Assembly: GCA_040954595.2 (NCBI GenBank)
Contig: CM082576.2
Location: 2,108,001-2,172,000 of the forward strand
Length of the DNA stretch: 64,000 nt
From: Balanoglossus misakiensis
Lineage: Eukaryota; Hemichordata
Reading direction: 5' to 3'
A model generated the notes under the pieces. It was not told the DNA's origin. It ran no database searches and saw only the letters and a list, made by a program, of their open reading frames with translations. The position numbers were made by a program, and so were the translations under genes. Of this stretch, positions 41,801 through 50,453 are shown in pieces. How positions within the stretch are numbered: position 1 is the stretch's first letter; each line of letters begins with the position of its first letter.

Positions 41801-44800
41801 TCAGCATTCTAAAGGACTTGCAAAGGCTGCAGCTCCTCAAAGTGTGGATCTGGTACCGGCAAATAGTATAGAGCCAATTGTACCTGGAATAAGAGGTCAG
41901 CCGGAAGGCAACACTGAGAGCAGCAGTGACACGGCATCAATAACGGACACTTCGAGCTCGGAAAATGGGCCGGTCTTCCCGAGCAACTCCAAACCCAATC
42001 ACATGAGTAACGGCAAACTCGGAAACACTGGCAAACAGCCAGCGACCACAACATATGTGCCGCCGTATTCTCAGGCTGGGACTGTAAATAATCAAGTTCC
42101 GCCCGCGAAGCCAGCAACTACCAAACCAAGCCAGCCCCCTCAAACACTGCCAAAACCACACCCTGCCATGCAAAACCAGCAAAAGATGTCACCTCAGCTT
42201 CAGAGGAATGCTGCGATTAAGAATGGAAGGCCTAAACCACCAGTGCCTGTGAAACCAACAAATCTGCCGTTGAATAATGATCAAAACAGAAAACCAGCTG
42301 TGCAGGCCAAACCAGTAGCTGCACCTCTTCCACCTTGGCAGCAGCAGCAGCAGCAACAAGCTTCACAGCAGCATCCTCCCTCTCCAGGTGCACTGGGAAG
42401 ACAGCATGGAGGAAGCCACCCTCCTTCTCCTGTGATTGCGTCGACACCATCACCACAGCTGCCATCCCCCACACGGCCTCCCACATACGCACAGAAACCA
42501 CCCTCACCAACAACGAGCCATGCACCGCCATCACCGCTGGTAAATTCCCAAAGCGCTCAGCAGCGTTTAGCTCAGCACCCGCCGTCCCCACACATGGTGA
42601 GCCAAGCGCAGCACCCATCATCACCGGTCTGGCAGAAACGACAGCCACCATCTCCAGAGGTGCCTCCGAAGTCATCCGCTACAGATGTGTCTGCCACCAT
42701 CACGGTTCCTCCAGACAATGTTCAGAGAGCAGCGCAGGGAAAGCCTGAGGTGATGACATACAGACCTCCTGCAACTACCCAGCCAAACTCGGCACCACCT
42801 GTGTTTCCGAAACCACAAGTTTCACACAACCAAAATAAAGGTGCCACGCCCACCACCCAAGCGCAAGAAGCTAACAGGGGAGGGGAGAGTGTGGCACAAG
42901 GCAGTGTCACAGGCGTCAATGATGCCCTGTCTATACTCCTTGGCAATGGTGACCCTGCTGCAAGAACTACGCAGGGCTATCAGCGATACGTACCGACGAA
43001 ACCAACAGTCAGTACGACATTCACCACAATAACTCCGCCAGTCGTGTCAGACCAGAGATCCCCATCCACTGCTGCCAACATGGGAAGACCGCCATCGTCA
43101 CCACACACCCCGACCACCACTACAACATCGACACGACCATTCTCGCCCCCGCTGTCCAGATCCGCAGCTGTACAGGGTAACACTGCCACAGCCACTGTCA
43201 AGCCGATGAGCCAAAATGCTGAGCCGATCTACGATGTGCCGCCTAAAATCCAGCCCATGCACCCAGCGTACAGGGATCAGCCGCCACCCCAGTACAGCCA
43301 GGCCACAGCTAAACCACCATTCCATCCACCCCCTCCTCACCCTTCAGTTCAGTCGGCCAACAGTACCATGCCTGGTCAGCCCAATGCTCATCAAGGCAAA
43401 CAGGTGCCTCTGCAGTCACAGTATCTGTTCCCCAACGTTCCCAAAAATCAGCCTGGTTCAAGTGGACAGAATTCACCTCCCATCAATGAAAATAATGACC
43501 CGAACAGGAGGCCACCGAGCCCAGTGAAGTACTTTTCACACAAATATCCTCCGGGCTATCCACCTCTGAAACACTGGGACAACGATAGGCTCAGAAACAT
43601 TCCTAGGCCACTGAGAAGACGACATTCGTACACAGAGGAAAAAGAAGCCATGCCAATGGTCAGGACGCCAGGCAACAGAGTTGATAGGAGTTTATCCGAG
43701 AGTGAAGGCACTGTACCATTCTATCAGCCCGACAGACCTCCAACCGCGTTCAATAACACAGCAAATATGGACCCTGTTAGGAGGACTTATTATCAACAAC
43801 AGAGTCCCCAGCAGCCCCCACTGCAGCAGCAACCCTTGCAACAGCCGCCACAGAACAACCATTCCCCGGTACCTGCACGTCAGAACTACCCTAATCCCTA
43901 CCCAGCACAAAACGGACCCAGTTACAGAACTGAAATCCGACAGCCGAACATGTATGATAGCTTGGAACCCTCCCCACAGCAGTACAGGGAGGCGCTATCA
44001 CAGGTGGCCAGATCATCTGCCATGGAGAGTCTGCAGGTCAGGCAGCATTACAGTGTACCGCCCAAGAAGTCCAATCTGAAGAAACCCAATGGAACCAAGA
44101 AAACCAACCGTGTCAGCTTTGATCCACTGGCGTTGCTCCTGGATGCCTCCTTAGAAGGGGAATTCAATCTGGTTAGGAAAGTTATTGGCGAGGTAAGATT
44201 GGGGGAATGCAGTTGCATGTAAGGGAAGTTAATGAGTAGTTTGAGCCAATTTGTATTATTTTGTATAGTTATACTATTCTGAAATGGGTGGGAATGAAGA
44301 AAAAAATCCCAAATTATATGCTGATAAATGGTTGAAACTTGACAAAATGACTTTGATACTTAATTGCAGGTCTCAAATCCCAGTGGTTCAAATGACGAAG
44401 GCATAACAGCACTACACAATGCCATATGTGCCGGTCACTATGACATTGTCACATTCCTGGTGGACTATGGCTGTGATGTTAATGCTCAAGACAGTGATGG
44501 ATGGTGAGTGTCAAACACAGATTGAATCAGCACTATGGAATGCCATTCTTGGTTCAAATCAGTGAGGAAAATAGTTCAAAGAGATCCGTGTTAAACAGAA
44601 AACCCCTCAAAAAAGTTAATTGTTTAGCACTGTGCTCAGTCCACATGAGTTGTGAAAATGTGACAGTAAAGTGCTAAATTTGCTAACCCACGCTGGCCTG
44701 GGGTTAGCTCAGAGCAGACCTACTTGGAAACTTGTTTCTCATCTGTGCTGTACTTTCCTCTGTGCCTAGGACTCCACTACACTGTGCAGCATCCTGCAAC

Positions 44801-47800
44801 AATCTGGCAATGGTTAAATTTCTCGTGGAGAGGGGCGCTTGTCTGTTCGCGACAACGATAAGCGACGTAGAAACGGCAGCGGAGAAGTGTGAAGAGGACG
44901 AGGAGGGATTCGATGGTTGCTCTGAGTATCTGTATGGTGAGTGAAGAAGCAAGTTCTGTCTCAGTGAATCTATGGTTTGTTTCAGGCTGTATTGAACAGA
45001 AGCCAAACATGCCTAAGGGTAAATGTGACCCCTGTATATACGTGCTGACCTCTACATGACAGATGCGTTTTCCTAATCGAAATGTCAGCGACCTTTTTCC
45101 AAAGCAACAAAGTATCTATAAATAAGGGCCTGTCTGTGTCTGCAATGCAGTCTGATTTCAGGGTACCTAATTTACATGCATTTGCATAAAATCATTTCAA
45201 ATGAACAGCGCCCCCGTGCTTAAGTATGTGTCCGTTAGGATTTTTTCCCGAGGTACCGATAATCTCACTTTTCCAGCTTAATACTGCGTTAGAAGAATTA
45301 TTCTCATCCCGAAACTGACGTATACCCGGTAAGTTGCTGTTTCTATCATATTTCACGCCATTGTTAGTCCAAAGAATTAGGTTATACGCGTTTCGAGTGG
45401 TGTGCCCGTACGGACTTTCACGATTTTTCCGTGATTTTCAACACTGCCCCGCGTCTAAGTGCCGGTTTTTAAAAATCGAAAATTGACATAAATCGTTGAG
45501 TTGATTATTGTTTTATCGAAATTTGCGTATTTTTAGTCTGCTCAAGGTCCGGAAAAATTGCGAACGCCTGTTTACTGAGTGTGTGTATGTACCGTGTTCT
45601 AACATGGCGGCGTAAGGAATCCATACCCGGAAGTAGCGAATGCGCGACTGTGGCAAGCTATTTTAGATCATTATGTCCCGGTCCAATTTCGTAATTTTCT
45701 TGCTGAGAGCTCTGATTGGACGTGATTTTTGGCGCAATGATGGGACAGTAGGTGTCCAGACGTCACCGTAGACCTTATAGGGACAAAGTCTCTCTCTAGC
45801 TGCCTTTTTTTCCATTAATTATATTTGATACAAGACACCGTTTGTTATTCTACATGTGGATATATAGTGAATCAACGTTCAACCACACACAACTTCCATC
45901 CCTCTTATAGACAGGAGAGTGAAAAAACTCCCCAAAATGAATAATCGTTCTTTACCATTTATTCATTTTGGGCGAGTTTTTACTCTCATATCTTACAAGT
46001 GGGATGGAAGTTGTGTGTGGTCGAATGTAGATTTACTATATATCCACATGTACATTAACATAAACAGTGTCTTGTATCAAACATAACTAGTGGGAAAAGG
46101 GCAGTGAGAGAGACTTTGTCCCTTTAAGTAAGCGCGCCTGAGGGAAAGTTTCCCCGGCACCATCATTCCTTGCTTGGCGTGCACTGTTGCAGCAGTGTCG
46201 TGTGTGTGTGGAAGCCGGAGCAAGTGTTTCTCAAATCTCTTGTTGAGACCTTCACCAATAATTATCGTACGCCTTACAGTTTGTTTCTTTGTCTTTCAGG
46301 AGACAACGAAGAAAGAAGTGCGTCTGTGCTGATCGATCGGTGTTTTACTGCCTGTAGTGTGGTTGGTGGCCAGTTCCCACACTTTTTTGCATTCAGGAGT
46401 TTCCTTTATTAATCTTGCTTTCCTCAGTTGTTACCTTTTATATATTATATTGTATTTATTTGACAATAAAATTTAAAAAGGTAAATTTCATTAACTGTTA
46501 TTGTTTGAGTATTACTGAACAGGCATTTTCCAGTCTGTGTAGGAGTAGTCTGTGTGGTTTTAGTTTGACTGACAATTGTCTAGTCTGCACTGTGCAGAGT
46601 TTTTGTGAACTGATATTTAGTCTAGTCTTTGCAGGGTGTGTGTGTGTGAACTGGCATTTGTATGGGCTGTCTGTGCAGAGTGACAGTGAAAGGCTTTTGT
46701 CCAGTCTGGGCATAGTAACTGATTGGGCATTTATCAGTCTGTCTATGCAAGTCATATTTTTCTATAGTCATTTTCAGTCTTTTAACTGCAACATACTTTG
46801 TCTTTGTGAAGCTTTTCATAATGGTGAGAAAGGGGTCGTTTGTGTTTTCCTCCAAGAGTAGAGATAGTTTGCTGGTTTTAAATAGACTGCTGAGGTCTAT
46901 GGCAAATGCCACGGATGGAAGGAATAACATTCTAAACTCCATAAAGACCACTATACACAAACTGTGAAAACACTAGAAGTGGTAAAAACACCAGTAGAAG
47001 TTATATTGACAGAGTAAGTGAAGATGATTCAATTCTAGAAATGATTATGAATGAAGAAATGGTGGATACTTTTGAAACGTTTGACATACTAGAGATAGAA
47101 GAGGTAGAACAGGAATACCAATTACCTGAGGAAGATTTACAAGAGAGTACAACAAATGCATATGAAAATGATACAAATAATTACAGTGATTATTCAGATA
47201 TGGAGTTACATGTAGAAAACTAAATGTAGAATTATAAGGCTGGCAATAATTTTATTGATTGAAAAAAATATACATAAAATTCTTAAATTAGAAATAATCA
47301 AAAAGAAAAAAAAATGTTTTTAAAAATTGCCAAATTACCAATCAATGTCAGAAAAAGGAGAGTTGGACCAGTGTAGTCTGTTGTAGTACACCATGATTTC
47401 ATTGTCAGATTAACCTCACAGTCACCACTATGCATACTATGTACATACTGTCTATGCAGACCGCCACTTATCCGGGTTAATCTCTAAAACACATGAATAT
47501 CCATTGTCAAAACCTAGGCTGTTATCGAGCATTGATTGTCTCATAACTCATCTGCAATGTTATGTTCAGTGTAAAGTCCCGGCAGACTGCCGGGGACTGT
47601 GATTTGATCTGCCGAGTTTCCGTGTTACGCAATCGAAACACCCTTACGGAGGTCCTATACATATAGTATGTTGCTTGAGAGGTCACATTCAACACTGCCC
47701 CGCGTCAAAGTGCTTCACCGTAGGCAAACCAAACTTGGCACAGTTATAGCTAATATATAGACCCTGTGAAAAACCGTATTTACGCTTCTGCTCAAGACCC

Positions 47801-48652
47801 TCTAATTTTTGTATCGCTTCTCAAAAATTAGCATTCACATTCATAACATCGTACGATCGAGTCACTGCCACATCGCCAGTATGCAGGGTTTCAAAATAAT
47901 TTATTACAGCTAAAACGAGCGTCATAAAGCGTAAGACAACATCCTTTTAGACAATAATTGATGGAAAACGAACCTTGTCATCCAAAATTAAAGCGTGTAC
48001 ACCTCTTTTCATGCCAGCATGCAGGTTTCAAGTTTTCGGTAGGCCGCCATATTGGATAGAAGTGAAAACGAGGCTCTCTGTTGTAAGATTTTGGCGAATT
48101 TCAATAGGCTGAGATCAGACTGATGTGTTGTACACAAATACATTGCAATCTTTGGCAGGTTATGTAGCACAAATGGATAGAGATGTGTAATTAATTTCCC
48201 AATTTTAAACAGAAACATCTTCTGGTGACGGTATGACAGTGATTGTGGAATATTTGTTATTTCCACACACTTTAGGTATACAAGAAAAGCTAGGCATCAT
48301 GAACAAAGGTGTGGTGTACGCCGTCTATGAATATGAGGCTGAGAGCCATGATGAGCTGAGCTTCAAATTTGGTGACGCCATGGTGATCCTGAGACGAGGA
48401 GATGAAAATGAAAGAGAATGGTGGTGGGCGAGGAAAGGCAACAGAGAGGGTTATGTGCCAAGGAATTTACTGGGAGTAAGTACATGTTATTGTACAGAGA
48501 AGGCGTTTATCAGACCTACACTTTTGAATGGGTGATCAAATCACGAAATGCAGTAACATAATGAACATAGGTCCAGTTACAGGTGACTTACTTACAGCTA
48601 TCATGATCTCTCTCTGCAGATGTTCCCAAGAGTAAAGTCCAGGAGAGAGTAG
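11841..48652 (+). CDS. PPP1R13B/TP53BP2-like: ASPP-family protein (apoptosis-stimulating of p53; TP53BP2/PPP1R13B type)
   Basis: Coding exons: 11841-11861, 19806-19953, 21006-21128, 23918-23976, 39579-39722, 40145-40274, 40596-40789, 41247-44192, 44370-44503, 44770-44936, 48276-48475, 48620-48652. Phases agree throughout, giving 1432 aa. Domain order: ubiquitin-like/Ras-association domain (about 8-90, with [12 protein letters not shown] and CHLAELWRG); long coiled coil (about 118-340, with [12 protein letters not shown] and [12 protein letters not shown]); a very long Gln/Pro/Ser-rich linker in exon 8; the conserved [10 protein letters not shown] motif; an RVSF protein phosphatase 1 docking motif (about 1228-1231); ankyrin repeats ([25 protein letters not shown]); and an SH3 domain (about 1366-1426, with DELSF, EWWWAR and GYVPRNLLG). 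Vertebrate ASPP1/2 bind p53-family proteins and PP1 through the ankyrin-SH3 end. One gene appears to represent the ancestor of ASPP1 and ASPP2. The least certain part is the 7-residue first exon (MSEPLVP). Confidence 0.95.
11862..19805 (+). other. ASPP intron 1 (7.9 kb)
   Basis: AT-rich intron between the 7-codon first exon and the ubiquitin-like domain exon. I found no convincing additional exon. It carries one complete copy of the small inverted-repeat element (17101-17189), reported separately. The ORFs at 13275-13753 and 18286-18585 have no recognisable protein similarity and no matching splice frame. Promoter-proximal DNA up to about 12100 is somewhat CpG-richer than the rest. Confidence 0.6.
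17101..17189 (+). mobile_element. Small inverted-repeat element (MITE-like), copy A
   Basis: An 89-bp unit running from AACCCTTTCACC to GGTGAATGGGTT, which are inverted repeats of each other with one mismatch. The inner sequence (ATGGTTTGGTCCAAATCCATTG, then GGTAAAGTTGGACCTCTACAGAGGGAAA) recurs at 60059-60146 and, reversed, at about 33987-34073. It has no coding capacity. Size and inverted ends fit a non-autonomous DNA element. Flanks show no clean target-site duplication. Confidence 0.75.
22080..22130. repeat. CA-rich simple repeat
   Basis: About 50 bases of imperfect CA/CACAGA repeat in ASPP intron 3, followed at about 22206 by a short poly-C tract. Simple sequence without coding content. 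Confidence 0.75.
26485..26511 (+). CDS. Candidate short alternative first exon of ASPP
   Basis: ATG followed by eight codons (MDYFSIRDW) ends exactly at a consensus donor, G|GTAAGT. The coding length of 27 bases leaves phase 0, the phase needed to join exon 5 at 39579 and continue into [12 protein letters not shown]. The resulting protein would lack the ubiquitin-like domain. Nine codons are too few to judge by composition, and upstream DNA has no strong promoter signature, so chance is a real possibility. Confidence 0.3.
30160..30192 (+). CDS. Candidate short alternative first exon of ASPP, in a GC-rich patch
   Basis: GCCATGG is a good initiation context. The 11 codons ([11 protein letters not shown]) end at the donor ATG|GTGAGT and leave phase 0, compatible with splicing to exon 5 at 39579. 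The 200 bases upstream are richer in CpG and GC than the rest of the intron, as expected of an internal promoter. The exon has no protein similarity that I recognise. Plausible, but unproven without transcript data. Confidence 0.38.
32415..32483. repeat. Intronic hairpin, about 69 bases
   Basis: Outer arms AATTTATGCTTAAAGGCC (32415-32432) and GGCCTTTTAATAAGCATAAATT (32462-32483) pair with a four-base bulge, and inner GTTGC/GCAAC (32440-32444, 32450-32454) can extend the stem. Length and shape resemble a small hairpin precursor, but no known microRNA seed was recognised. It may equally be a small foldback repeat. Confidence 0.55.
33987..34073 (-). mobile_element. Small inverted-repeat element (MITE-like), copy C
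   Basis: Read on the minus strand this matches the elements at 17101 and 60059: CCCTTTCACCAACATGG, then TTTGGTCCAAATCCAATG, ACAGAGGGAAG and a GGGGCGAAAGG end. It is more diverged than copies A and B, particularly in the middle. Lies in ASPP intron 4 without coding content. Confidence 0.7.
37428..37559 (+). CDS. Alternative first coding exon of ASPP (isoform without ubiquitin-like domain)
   Basis: An ATG at 37428 opens 44 codons beginning [18 protein letters not shown] and ending RPEGTVE at the donor GAG|GTATTA. The peptide is acidic and helix-prone, with no low-complexity bias except a short QQQ, so it looks coding rather than random. Its 132 bases leave phase 0 and join exon 5 (39579) directly. 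An in-frame TGA at 37407-37409 and the lack of a phase-preserving acceptor argue for a first exon, not an internal one. The product would start just before the coiled coil. Vertebrate TP53BP2 is known to make a shorter isoform (BBP/53BP2S) that lacks the N-terminal domain; whether this exon is homologous is not known. Confidence 0.68.
45437..45560 (+). repeat. Diverged direct repeat, left copy
   Basis: A 26-base block starting TTCAACACTGCCCCGCGTC recurs at 47688-47713 with one mismatch. About 100 bases further on, a second shared block (CGTATTT, a few bases, then TCTGCTCAAG) appears in the same order in both copies, so the similarity extends beyond the 26 bases. The copies are 2.25 kb apart in the same orientation and bracket the foldback and the unrecognised ORFs. 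Confidence 0.6.
45595..45780. promoter_or_regulatory. Promoter-like segment inside ASPP intron 10
   Basis: Within about 180 bases there are: AACATGGCGGC (45601-45611, YY1-like; its ATG is closed by a stop after GCGGCG), CCGGAAGT (45627-45634, ETS-like), a CCAAT on the plus strand (about 45682), the reverse CCAAT box GATTGG (45714-45719), and GACGTCAC (45759-45766, CRE/ATF-like). This is the motif set of a TATA-less housekeeping promoter, and local CpG density is high. It could drive a short transcript with only the SH3 exons, or belong to an inserted element. No transcription start can be shown. Confidence 0.45.
45778..46125. mobile_element. Foldback element, near-complete 348-bp inverted repeat
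   Basis: Two arms of about 165 bases (45778-45944 and 45959-46125) are inverted copies with high similarity, separated by only about 14 bases. Matching landmarks are AGGGACAAAGTCTCTCTC at the tips, TGATACAAGACAC, ACATGTGGATATATAGT, ACCACACACAACTTCCATCC, and AAAATGAATAA next to the loop. There is no coding capacity. It fits a foldback-type non-autonomous transposon; if transcribed through the host intron it would form a long double-stranded hairpin. Confidence 0.85.
46510..46765 (+). repeat. Degenerate tandem repeat, unit about 36-42 bases
   Basis: About six decayed units share the pattern TGAAC-TGGCATTT-(T)-CAGTCTGTGCAGAGT. Examples start at about 46517, 46607, 46648, 46687 and 46720. ORFs across this stretch on both strands (46415-46861 plus; 46498-46755 and 46622-46960 minus) are by-products of the repeat. 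Confidence 0.6.
46821..46967 (+). CDS. Unrecognised 48-aa ORF in ASPP intron 10
   Basis: ATG at 46821 opens a basic, leucine-rich 48-residue frame (begins [15 protein letters not shown], ends IKTTIHKL) closed by TGA at 46965-46967. A second open frame, shifted by +1, starts from 46945 and continues to 47223, so the two may be remnants of one longer frame or two exons of an inserted element. I recognise no family. Codon composition is not random-looking, but evidence for a functional gene is weak. Confidence 0.25.
   Translation: MVRKGSFVFSSKSRDSLLVLNRLLRSMANATDGRNNILNSIKTTIHKL
47041..47223 (+). CDS. Unrecognised acidic 60-aa ORF in ASPP intron 10
   Basis: ATG at 47041 starts a strongly acidic frame (begins [14 protein letters not shown], ends [10 protein letters not shown]) closed by TAA. 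The frame is open upstream to 46945 and includes an arginine/serine-rich lead ([19 protein letters not shown]). The marked Glu/Asp bias and lack of low-complexity DNA make it more gene-like than the other non-genic ORFs here. Possibly the tail of an element-encoded protein; no family recognised. Confidence 0.3.
   Translation: MIMNEEMVDTFETFDILEIEEVEQEYQLPEEDLQESTTNAYENDTNNYSDYSDMELHVEN
47688..47815 (+). repeat. Diverged direct repeat, right copy
   Basis: Partner of 45437-45560: 25 of 26 bases match at 47688-47713, and the CGTATTT ... TTCTGCTCAAG block recurs downstream in the same order. Lies 460 bases before the SH3 exon. Confidence 0.6.
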
Positions 48653-50453
48653 TGTGAAGAAGAAAGTCACGGAAATGATATCAAGAAAAAAAAGGATCAC
48701 CAATGAGAAAAAAATGACTGAACTGTGACATTGTTGTGTCTGTATATTTTGCAGACATATAAATATGTAAAAACTGTGACATATATAAATATGTACAGAA
48801 ACCCATGAGAACAAAATCGATATTGACTGTACCATTGATGTATATTTCTGTCACTGTTTTTATGCTATGCTTTTAGTAAAAATGGGAGAAATCACATCAG
48901 TGGGAATGTAATTCGCCCTGTGCGGGGCAAAACGTTGAGAAAAAGTGCTTTCCACAAACATGTAAGAGAACCAAAGTGCTTCATGTGAATATATTTTGCC
49001 AAGCATGTATATGTGTTTGTGTCCTTGGAATGTGAAATGCCACGTCTGAAAAGAGAGCACATTTTACGGTGACTGTTTGGAGATTAAAAGCCTGGCCATG
49101 TGGAAGCACCCATGTAGTGCTATCGGAACAAGGTCAGATGTTTTTTTTTCTTTTATTTGAAAAAATAAATATTTGATGGTGCCATTGAATCCTTGCGAGG
49201 GTTTTAAGGAATACAACTCAGACTTGCGTCTTACCCTTGCATGAATTTTAAAAATTCACCGGATTTGACTAGAATGCCTTTTTTTCCTCACGAAAAAATG
49301 GCATTTGATTTACATGTCTTTTGTGTCCCATGAAGTGAGAAAAAGTGCTTACCGAGAAAGTGGAGATGGATACTTATTTATTTTAATGGTTTTAGTGATG
49401 TAGGGAATGTTGCTCAATTTTAATATCCCAGTTTTACTGTTGTTTTAGGTTCTAGCAATAATTTTTGACCCAACTGCCAGTGGAGCGCATAGAATCATGA
49501 AATCCAGATATCTGGATAAAATCCTTGTGATTTGAATGCAGCTTTGAATAATTATGGACGGTGCAGAATATACTGTTTTTCCTGTTTGCCCTCAATATAT
49601 ATGTACCTTTCCTACTCAACCCTTTTTTTAGTTCATTTGCTTTTATGTATATAAAAACGATACTGTGGATAATATATGTACTGTTTTTACCCGGAAATGT
49701 GTATTTTTCAAATTGTACAGATGTTTTGCTTCTGTCTTGAAAGGAAGGTTGGGAAAAACCCAGCCATAAATAAAGTGAAACTTCCAAAAGCAGTAATATA
49801 CTTTCGTATGTGTATGACTGTTCCCTGTCGAGTCAAGGCTTTCCTGACTGTCTTCACATCCATGTAAAGGTGACATAAGAAAACCACCTGGAAACTGAAG
49901 GGAAAATCCACATGGCTGTTAAACTAAACCAGCTACTGCCCCAACTGTTTTGAAGATGGAATTCACAAGAGTTCGCCTATTAATCTAGGAGTGGCTGCTC
50001 CACTCTCTGCTTCAACCAGTTTTTGTTCCTTGATATAGAAGAAAATCTATGGGGACCAAAAAGATCAGTATATTTCGCCAGAGATGGCGCTATCATCCAT
50101 TCACTATTAGGAATTCAACAAGCAACTGAGCATCAAATTATGATATCCCACAAAACACCATGTTAGCATTGAATTTTTTTATTTCCATAAAGCAAAAATA
50201 ACAGCTATACTTGGGGTTAATTTATAATTTTCAATGTTTGGTGTCCAAACATAAGCAATAAACAAGCTACACATCTCAATACCTCAAGATTACCTGGAGT
50301 ATCATTATTTCAATTATCACAACAGAGACTGCTTTGGGCTGGATTAAATAAAGTGATATTGTACCATTACATTTTCATTCCACACACCATTTGGTCAATG
50401 AGCCTAAATGCATCATCACTGAGAAATGATCTTTTATGAAAATCTTGAATGTT
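48653..50453. other. Tail-to-tail 3' region of ASPP (+) and IBA57 (-)
   Basis: No gene is recognised between the two stop codons. Plus-strand polyadenylation hexamers occur at 49164-49169, 49769-49774 and 50257-50262, so the ASPP 3' UTR may be 0.5-1.6 kb. For IBA57 a minus-strand hexamer (TTTATT on the plus strand) is at about 50178. Longer forms of the two transcripts would overlap in antisense orientation. Confidence 0.5.

Larger units (their letters stand above)
44937..48275 (+). other. ASPP intron 10 (3.3 kb), composite repeat-rich block
   Basis: The intron separates the last ankyrin exon from the two SH3 exons. Read left to right it holds: a diverged direct repeat (from about 45437), a promoter-like segment (45595-45780), a 348-bp foldback (45778-46125), a degenerate tandem repeat (46510-46765), two small unrecognised ORFs (46821-46967, 47041-47223), a 10-bp GC-rich palindrome (47575-47598) and the second copy of the direct repeat (from about 47688). 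It is CpG-richer than the other introns of the gene. The arrangement suggests insertion of one or more mobile elements. Confidence 0.65.

Noticed and set aside
42232-42675. 147-aa minus-strand ORF, and other long antisense ORFs at 41215-41547, 41809-42117 and 43098-43340
   Set aside because: They are antisense shadows of ASPP exon 8; their Cys/Gly/Val-rich composition is the complement of Pro/Gln/Thr codons.
46415-46861. 148-aa plus-strand ORF
   Set aside because: It is opened by the degenerate tandem repeat, starts without ATG and has no protein-like features.
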